This document shows positions 57,407-64,000 of a DNA stretch of 64,000 bases, piece after piece (position 1 is the stretch's first letter; each line of letters begins with the position of its first letter). The stretch is from Corynespora cassiicola. Taxonomy: Eukaryota > Ascomycota > Dothideomycetes > Pleosporales > Corynesporascaceae. The translations under genes were made by a program, and so were the position numbers. Under the pieces are notes generated by a model. That model worked only from the letters and a program-made list of their open reading frames with translations. It ran no database searches and was not told the origin of the DNA. Location of the stretch: contig JAEUWY010000002.1 of NCBI GenBank assembly GCA_022059125.1, positions 2,914,001-2,978,000 on the forward strand, in the 5' to 3' direction.

Positions 57407-59094
57407 GGAACACCGTCAAAAATCACACAGTTTCCAAGCTCTCCGTTGGAGAGATAGCGGCGCCGGCACCATGCTATCCATGTGGCAACTTCTTGTTCCC
57501 TCTCTTCAATCGACGGCAATTTCATGCTGCGGTCAAAGTATGCTGCTGCCCACATGGCCTGAGCCTCTGCAGCGAAGAACTTGTTTGCCGCTACAACATG
57601 GTTTATGAAAAGAATGCTATCATCCTCCAAAGGCGCCATGCCCTTGTAGAGCCGGTATGGAGTAACCTTCTGCACTGGATGTGGATGTTTTGGCGGAGAT
57701 TGGAGTAGGAGAAACCTGTTCAACACTTCTGCATCTTTTTTCGCCGACCAACTTCTCCCATTTCGCCTTTCTTTCTGGTGACTCGAGAGCTTTGGGATAG
57801 GGAAGACTCAGTCTCATGAGCTGCTCGGTGTTGAATATATCGAGTCCGTTTGTCCATCCGGTTCCACACAAAACAGCATCGCAAGGAAAATGCGTTACAT
57901 CGGGTTCGTCCAGGTACAGGTCGCTCTTGGTCAATTTTTTTATGTTTCCTCGATAAACAGAGACCTTTTCGGCTACCAGAGGCCAAAATTCGTTGAAATG
58001 AAGTACACCGCCTGTTCCATTTTGCCAGAATAATCTAACCAGGTCAGCCAACGCTTCATACATGCTCTGGGTTGAAGACTACTTACTCCGTCTCATATTC
58101 TAGCTTTTCGAATCCCCTTGTGCTTTTGCGCTCTCTGTATGCCGCGCGATTTCGCACCTGAGCATCAACCTTGGAAAAGAGCCATTTCACGAGCTTCACT
58201 CCAAAGCTTGTGTTGTGGAGAAACCAGGCCCACCATGTCGTCTTGTTCAGAAACGTAGGCTGGAGAGAAGCCATGACTCGAGTCTGCGCCGACAAGCCAA
58301 CATTCTCGTACGGGGTCGAGATATCTGCAGGCACAAAATAAGCAGGACCGGTGCTATCGGGGCCGGTCGGGCGGATTACCCAGGATACCTGCTTTCCGGC
58401 TTTCGCTGCTTCGTAGACCATATCCGCAGACGATTTCCCGGCACCCACTACAGTCACATGGCGGATTTTCTCATTTGAGATGACATCGGACTCGCCAAAG
58501 TCTACAGAATGTAGTAGAGTTCCTTGGAAATCCTCTTTTCCAGGTAGGTCTGGCATGTTTGGGGAGGAGGCCTGTCCATTCGCAACGAGGAGCCTCTTCG
58601 TATACAGATCGTGCTCACTGCCGCTTCCATCTGTACTCGAGCAACGAACACGCCAGCGGTCATCCACTTTTGTTACGGACGAAACTCGGGTGTTGAACTG
58701 GATACGATCACGAAGCGAAACACCGCCAGTGCGCATGTTTTCGACATAATCTTCGAGGTACTTTGTCGTATACTTTGCCCTGAACATGTCGTACATGGAG
58801 TCTTCGGCTGGCGGCCGCTCCATGGGCTTATCAGAAAACTCTGCTACGCCATAGGTCCAGTGCGTCCAGAAACTGGGATATGTTCTCCGCTGATTCCAGA
58901 CTCCCCCGACGCAACCATCTTGTTCGAGGATCTTGAGACTCAAGCTGGGCTGTGCTTGGAGCTGTCTCTGAGCTGCAACAATGCCAGACAGTCCTTGACA
59001 CATTCAGAAGCCACGCCTACATGGGGTTTGCTGTTTACATACCAGCTCCAATGACCACAACATCCAGCTCGCTGTCACTTTCGGGATTCTGCAT
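57268..59094 (-). pseudogene. FAD-dependent monooxygenase (FMO-like) with one frameshift
   Basis: Flavin monooxygenase that would use NADPH and oxygen to oxidise a small molecule. Exons on the minus strand are 59094-59043, 58993-58087 and 58034-57268. The FAD site VVVIGAGLSGIVAAQ spans the first intron. GGVWNQRRTYPSFWTHW and the FMO signature FQGTLLHSVDF follow, with the NADPH site VTVVGAGKSSADM, and in the last exon FPCDAVLCGTGWTNGLDIF. At the T-run 57738-57743 (six A on the coding strand) the frame shifts: upstream codons read KWEKLVGE, and the family-like continuation EVLNRFLLLQSPPKHPHPVQ is in the next frame. Five instead of six A would restore the frame. Either the gene is dead or the read has a homopolymer error; the rest is intact, about 575 codons long. 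Confidence 0.8.
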
Positions 59095-59153
59095 TGTGAA
59101 AAGACCAGATGAAGTCAACTCGTACTAAAGATTGGGGACAATTCTGTATTTGA

Positions 59154-59450
59154 CTACCGGCAGAAGCTATAAGCAGTACCAACCAGATGGATTTGCGCCA
59201 TGTACCTTGGCCTCGCTTGGTATGCACTCACACCACCTGCGCCACCCCTAGTTGTATGCAGAGCAGTTTCCATGTAGGGTCCGCAGTCTATTGCTTACTG
59301 CATGCCAATGCAATTACGCGATCCTCTCGAGAACGGGACAAGGTTATGCTCCGGCGTGGCTTCGGCCATCCATCGCTCTGGGCAGAGTTCGAACGGCCTA
59401 ACGTAGGCGTTTGGGTCGGTATTTTGGACATGATGCTTAAGACACTCCAC
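59154..59450 (-). pseudogene. Cytochrome P450 remnant, heme-binding C-terminus
   Basis: On the minus strand, codons right of 59299 read DPNAYVRPFELCPERW and then VPFSRGSRNCIGMQ, the PERW motif and the heme loop FxxGxRxCxG of fungal P450s with its cysteine ligand in place. A GTAAGC donor follows inside the Gln codon. Joining to an acceptor at 59206 gives YMAQIHLVGTAYSFCR and a stop at 59154, which resembles the usual LAYAEI(Y/H)LVLATLFR tail in a worn form. Nothing like a P450 is seen above about 59450: the I-helix, ExxR motif and membrane anchor are missing, so at most about 80 of 500 residues remain. It lies upstream of the FMO start, on the same strand, and next to the SWR1 3' end. Confidence 0.7.
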
Positions 59451-59717
59451 CAAGATAAACCAATCTGATTGTGTTCCACACCCCCCCAAGCACCACAACT
59501 CCCCCACGCACCCACGCACGCCAGAATATGCACATAAAACACGTATAAAAACAAGGGACATCATACTAATCATACAACTCCAGAATCGTTTTCCAGCCTG
59601 TCCATGCTCATGTCCACCGCCTATTCGTTTTTGTTCTAAGATTATTATTACAGGGCCGTCATTAGACTTGGACGTCATCTTGCGGCCACAACTCCTTACA
59701 TCAAGAGAGCCGTGCTA

Positions 59718-62700
59718 CTAGTACTTCTTTTTCCGATGCGTCCTGTGCACATCATGCCCCTTCCTATTCCTCCTCTGCCGATCCGTCGGCGGCTTGTACG
59801 GCTCCTTGCCAAACTCGTCGCGGAACCAGTCGAGCATGTACTCGTCGACGTGTCGCTTCTCGACGTCAAACTTTTTGTCGTCGGCCTCGCTCGCCGCGCG
59901 CGTGTTGGCGCCGGGCGTCGCGCTGGTGCTCTCGCTAAAGTCGACCTGGTCGTCGTGGATCTCGTCTACAATCTCCTTTTGCGCTATGCTGGCCGCGTTG
60001 CGGTCCTCGCGGTCCTCGACGGTGCCCATGACGCGCGCGTCGCCCAACAGGCCGGCCTTTTCGCCCAGGACGCGGTCCATGGCCGCGCCGGCTTCGTCGC
60101 CGACGCTGACGCCCAGGCCCTCGTCGAGCGCGTCGCGCCAGGTCACGCGGTTGAATGTGTCGGTGGTGAAATCGCCCTTTTGGATAATGACATCGTCGAG
60201 CAGTCGCTTCTGGTTGCTCTTGCGCAGAATGTTTGCCTCGATGGTGTATTCCGAGACAAACTTGTAAATGTGCACGTCTCGCGTCTGCCCAATACGATGG
60301 CTTCGGTCCTGGCACTGCTTGTCCATGGCTGGGTTCCAGTCTAGATCGTAAAAGATGACCGTGTCTGCTCCCGTGAGATTGATGCCGAGGCCGCCGGATC
60401 GTGAAGAGAGGATAAAGCACAGGATTCGGGGGTCGTTGTTGAAGCGGTCTGTCAAGATCTGACGCTGCTCGACTTTGGTGGCGCCGTCCAAGCGGAGGTA
60501 GCGATGTCCATGGATGTTTAGGAATTGTTCCAGAATGTCGAGGACCTTGGTCATTTGCGTAAAGATTAACGCGCGGTGGCCACCGGCTTGCAAGTCTCGA
60601 AGGAGGGTGGCAAGGCGTTGGAGCTTGCCACAGTCGTACTGCAAAAGCCGCTTGTCGGGGAAGGCTATCGACTGTCTTACGCGCGGCTCATGGAACGGAT
60701 CGCGTGTGCGCACCATGTTGGACGACCGAACCAATTCCACGCCTGGCTTGGACAAGACTAGAGGAGCAAGGTCGTCAGCCGCAACAGCGGGCGTGACGCA
60801 AGTAAAGCGGGTGACGAGTGGCTCGAATGCTGCAGCACGGTCTTCTATCGTGGGGACCAGGGTCTGGAACAGTGAAACCTGGCGTTGATACCACTCGGAC
60901 GCCAGAGCAGGGCGCAGTGGACCTTGAAAGCCATACCTTCCCCGTTTGCCGTCAACATACGTCGTCACCTCCTTGACTCGTGTTGTTGGCTGCTGCACAT
61001 ATTGATGGGGGACACCATAAGACATGTCGTACTGCGGGGGAATCGGCACCGTCTCGTATGTGACAATCGGAATAGGGTCTTCTTGGGCGCCAAAGGTATA
61101 CGTCTGATAGTCCATTGTGAGGTGGTTGATGAGTCCTTTGCCGTAGATGGGAAGAAACTGTGTCCTGGCTCGAGTAAGCGTAACGCACCGCCGGAGATGA
61201 TCCCTAATCTCTGTGTGCTGGCGGTGGGCCACAGCCGAGAGTGCAGACTGTAGAGACCGGCCAGACTCGGGTTTTTCGTTGAGGCGTCGCGTCTGACGCT
61301 CAATCAGGTCCTCCAGTGGGCGGGTTGCGCGAATCTGCTGGGACCGGCGGGCATGCAGCTTCGAAGTCTGTTCCCGTCGAGTGAACACCAGATTCAAGGC
61401 GTCCAAATTGACCTGCTTGTCCTCCATGCCTTCGTGAAGGCGCTTCCGAATCAACAAGTCCTTGATTTCATACTCTGCGGCGACCGACTTGGGCATGGCC
61501 ATGGAAGTTACTATAGCCCTCGTCTCGAACAAATCTGGATGGTTGCACACTTTTCGAAGAGACATTAGGCAATTGATAATGGACATGTAGTTGCCGGACG
61601 CGAGGATCTCCTTGGTGGAAGCGCGCCCCATGAATCCATCGTACAGCTGTCGTTGGCGCTTGGACAGCTTACAATAGACGACATGCTCATACTTGGCGGG
61701 CATTTGCTTTTCGACATCAGCCTTGAGTCGGCGCAAGAGATATGGCCTAAGGACTTCGTGAAGCTTTTTGACAATCTTTTGGGCCTCGGCGTCGAGCTGC
61801 TGGCGGCCCTGCTCGAGGATTTGCGACGTGGGATTCTTCAAGGCCATGGTAAACTCCTCTAGGCCTGCAATGCGGCCCTCGCCTGCAAAGCCCGCCGGCA
61901 TGAGAAAGTAGAGCAGCGACCAGAGCTCGTCAATATTGTTCTGCAGGGGCGTGCCCGTCAACAGCAGGCGGCGTTCTGTCCGCAAGTTGAGCATCGTCTG
62001 CCACCGCTGCGACTTGAAGTTTTTGATATTGTGAGCCTCGTCGAGAATGAGATATTGCCAGGCGCGCATTTTGAATGCGGCTGCGTCTTGGAGGATGAGC
62101 TGGTAGGACGTAATGACCACGTTGTACATGTCGCGGCCAGTGGTGCGCCAGCCCATGCGTTTCCGTTTCCGCTCGTTAATGTCGCCATAGTAGGTCAGAA
62201 TCTTGAATCCAGGGCACCACTTTTTAAACTCCATTTCCCAATTGAGCATGACACTGGTGGGGACGACGACGAGATGGGGGCCCCACTTTTCGCGGTGCAC
62301 AGCAATGTATGCGAGCAGAGAGATTGTCTGGATAGTCTTGCCGAGACCCATTTCGTCGGCCAGGATGCCGTTGGTCTCCGAGTCGTACAGATTCGCAAGC
62401 CAATCGAGACCGTCGTGCTGGTACTCTCGCAGGGTGCCACGGAGCAATACCGGGATTTCGGTGCGGGGAGGCGACGACGTCTGTCGAGACCTGCTTCGTG
62501 AGATGCTCTTGACAGCATCCTCCTTGATGGGCTCGGTTTCAGTGACTTCAATGGTCGGCGCTGGCTCAGTAGCCTCGGCGTGTCCATTGACGTGTGGTTG
62601 GCCATTCATCACTGGGCCCTCGTCGCCATTCACGTCAGCCTTTTTGTCGTCCTCTTCCGTTTTTTCGACTTCAACCGTGTCCGCAGCCGGAGAATCGACC

Positions 62701-64000
62701 ATCTCTGTGTCCTCTTCAGCAGTTGATTTGGCGGCCTCCTTGAGCTTCTTGATTTCGCTCGGAGCCAAGAACCCCATCAGACCATCAAGCCCGCCCTCTT
62801 CGTCGGAGCCAGACTCGGATTGTTCATCGCCCTCTTCTTCACCCTCGTCTGAGCCTTGGTCGCTTGACCAGGCTTCGCTTCCCGATTCAGAGGCCTTTTC
62901 TCCCTCGTCCTCCGTGTCCAGCAAAGCTTCGTCCACAGATTCCAGTTCGACAGCAGTCGGATCAATGTAGCGGGGCTTGTCTTCATCGTCCACATCTTGG
63001 TCTTGCTGGCCATTTACAGAGCCGCCATCGGCATCCTCCATCTCCATCTCCATCTCCAAATCGGGATCTGGGGTTGGTTCGGGGGTCCGATCTTGTTCCT
63101 CATCCTCTTCGATAGATTCCTCAGAACTGTCATCGGAAAGGTCGGGGAGCTGTCCGTACTTTTCTCTCAGCTGTTCGGCCGTAAGGTCAAGGTCTTCGTT
63201 ATCGTCTACGCCGTCTTCGCTGTCCGAGCTCGAGGACATGTTTTGGTCAAGCTCGATGTCGGACGCGTCCGAAGCTCTACTCTCAAAGTCTCCAGCATCG
63301 CCTTCGGTATCCCGATCATCGCTAACAAACGAAGAGGCTGAATCGACGATATTTCGGCCGAGGATTTCCTGCGCTTGGTTGAACATGTCGTCCATGGCCT
63401 TGTGGCCGAGTTGGAGCTGCTCTTCTTCCCACTTGGCGACTCGTTCCTTGTCAATCTCGACCTTGACGTTGGACCAGGTATCCTTGACATCCTTGACGAG
63501 CTGCTTGTAGCGAACGAGTGCCCGTTCCGCCTCCTCCTGGTCAATCTCCTCTTGGGTCTTGCGCTTGTACTTTTCTTTCCAATACTCAAAGGCTTCCCTG
63601 GCCAGCGTCTTTGCTATGCGGCGATGGTACGTCTTTTCCTCCTTGAGCAGCTTATTAAAGTGCAAGGCATGCGCGACGACGTGATCCCAGTGTGCGTACT
63701 GCGGGGGCGGCTCCTCGGGAGCTTGGGGGGCAAAGATGCTGCAGCGTTCGAGACTCAGTACGCCATTCTCTGCGGCCTCAACAATCTGTAGACGGCGCTC
63801 AGCCTCCTCGTCGGCCCTTTCTTGAGTAATCTTTTGCGCCTCTTCCCCCTCGAGCGGGTCGTCATTCTGCAGCCAGTCTGCAAACGAGGGGTACTTGGCT
63901 GGGGGCGGAGCATGTTGCGGGTGTCGGTTAGGAGGGTCAGGCTTGCGGAGTCGGATGCGGAGGCGAGGGGCAGGGTTAGAGCCATCGTCTTGCGATTCGT
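59718..64000 (-). CDS. SWR1: Swr1 chromatin-remodelling ATPase (5' end outside window)
   Basis: Catalytic subunit of SWR1-C, which swaps H2A for H2A.Z in nucleosomes. The frame is open from 59718 to the right edge (about 1426 residues), with no intron needed. From the N-side it shows SFADWLQNDDPLEGEE, an HSA domain (YAHWDHVVAHALHFNKLL, KTYHRRIAKTLAREAFEYWK), then a long acidic region typical of Swr1 (SDDSSEESIEEDEEQ, MEMEMEDADGG). The split Snf2 ATPase has DEMGLGKTIQTISLLAYIA, LILDEAHNIKNFKSQRW and, after a spacer of over 300 residues, LGINLTGADTVIFYDLDWNP and DRSHRIGQTRDVHIYKF. The large spacer sets Swr1/Ino80-type ATPases apart from other Snf2 proteins, and HSA plus the acidic stretch favour Swr1. 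The C-terminus is basic (KGHDVHRTHRKKKY). Confidence 0.95.
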   Translation of the reverse strand, partial: ESQDDGSNPAPRLRIRLRKPDPPNRHPQHAPPPAKYPSFADWLQNDDPLEGEEAQKITQERADEEAERRLQIVEAAENGVLSLERCSIFAPQAPEEPPPQYAHWDHVVAHALHFNKLLKEEKTYHRRIAKTLAREAFEYWKEKYKRKTQEEIDQEEAERALVRYKQLVKDVKDTWSNVKVEIDKERVAKWEEEQLQLGHKAMDDMFNQAQEILGRNIVDSASSFVSDDRDTEGDAGDFESRASDASDIELDQNMSSSSDSEDGVDDNEDLDLTAEQLREKYGQLPDLSDDSSEESIEEDEEQDRTPEPTPDPDLEMEMEMEDADGGSVNGQQDQDVDDEDKPRYIDPTAVELESVDEALLDTEDEGEKASESGSEAWSSDQGSDEGEEEGDEQSESGSDEEGGLDGLMGFLAPSEIKKLKEAAKSTAEEDTEMVDSPAADTVEVEKTEEDDKKADVNGDEGPVMNGQPHVNGHAEATEPAPTIEVTETEPIKEDAVKSISRSRSRQTSSPPRTEIPVLLRGTLREYQHDGLDWLANLYDSETNGILADEMGLGKTIQTISLLAYIAVHREKWGPHLVVVPTSVMLNWEMEFKKWCPGFKILTYYGDINERKRKRMGWRTTGRDMYNVVITSYQLILQDAAAFKMRAWQYLILDEAHNIKNFKSQRWQTMLNLRTERRLLLTGTPLQNNIDELWSLLYFLMPAGFAGEGRIAGLEEFTMALKNPTSQILEQGRQQLDAEAQKIVKKLHEVLRPYLLRRLKADVEKQMPAKYEHVVYCKLSKRQRQLYDGFMGRASTKEILASGNYMSIINCLMSLRKVCNHPDLFETRAIVTSMAMPKSVAAEYEIKDLLIRKRLHEGMEDKQVNLDALNLVFTRREQTSKLHARRSQQIRATRPLEDLIERQTRRLNEKPESGRSLQSALSAVAHRQHTEIRDHLRRCVTLTRARTQFLPIYGKGLINHLTMDYQTYTFGAQEDPIPIVTYETVPIPPQYDMSYGVPHQYVQQPTTRVKEVTTYVDGKRGRYGFQGPLRPALASEWYQRQVSLFQTLVPTIEDRAAAFEPLVTRFTCVTPAVAADDLAPLVLSKPGVELVRSSNMVRTRDPFHEPRVRQSIAFPDKRLLQYDCGKLQRLATLLRDLQAGGHRALIFTQMTKVLDILEQFLNIHGHRYLRLDGATKVEQRQILTDRFNNDPRILCFILSSRSGGLGINLTGADTVIFYDLDWNPAMDKQCQDRSHRIGQTRDVHIYKFVSEYTIEANILRKSNQKRLLDDVIIQKGDFTTDTFNRVTWRDALDEGLGVSVGDEAGAAMDRVLGEKAGLLGDARVMGTVEDREDRNAASIAQKEIVDEIHDDQVDFSESTSATPGANTRAASEADDKKFDVEKRHVDEYMLDWFRDEFGKEPYKPPTDRQRRNRKGHDVHRTHRKKKY

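Noticed and set aside
57700..57775. A tiny intron (GTTGGT ... AACAG, 37 bases) that would restore the FMO frame
   Set aside because: It is shorter than any other intron here and would remove the family-like residues around EVLNR; a one-base homopolymer change explains the break better.

Overview
The window is nuclear DNA of a filamentous ascomycete (Pezizomycotina). Its many 45-60 base introns with GTAAGT/GTGAGT donors and CTAAC/CTGAC branch sites, the fused fungal-type betaine lipid synthase, single copies of TOR, SKI2, SWR1 and THO1, and a GC-rich background with many short tandem repeats between genes all fit. A sordariomycete is my best guess from protein flavour and repeat style; this is inference.

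Layout. 0-19.3 kb is dense housekeeping sequence: the 3' part of BTA1 (betaine lipid synthesis), a mitochondrial enoyl-CoA hydratase, RER1 (ER retrieval), an importin of the Nmd5/Sxm1 (importin-7/8) type, the exosome helicase SKI2, the fork-protection protein CSM3/Swi3, and the THO complex subunit THO1/HPR1. 19.3-32.2 kb is gene-poor: about 11 kb of GC-rich, microsatellite-laden sequence around one homeodomain transcription factor. 32.2-54.4 kb is again ordinary: eIF4G, a small glycine-rich LEA-like protein, a ferric reductase divergent from SEC12, the TOR kinase, and a Mae1/Ssu1-type transporter of the TDT family. 54.6-59.5 kb is an AT-richer accessory island: a strange proline-tRNA-like Pol III unit with a long structured insert, an unrecognised coiled-coil/PQ-rich gene, a glutamine-rich gene killed by seven stops of the kind C-to-T change produces, a flavin monooxygenase with one homopolymer frameshift, and the heme-binding tail of a cytochrome P450. 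From 59.7 kb to the right edge lies SWR1, whose 5' end is outside the window.

Most genes belong to unrelated housekeeping systems and show no operon-like logic; divergent pairs (ECH1/RER1, CSM3/THO1, ferric reductase/SEC12) share promoters. The adjacent FMO and P450 relics look like the remains of an oxidative tailoring set, perhaps from a secondary-metabolite cluster. I found no clear new system. The best candidates for follow-up are the tRNA-like unit, the decayed Q-rich gene and the two non-canonical GC-AG introns. All gene models were spliced by eye; exon limits are given for each.
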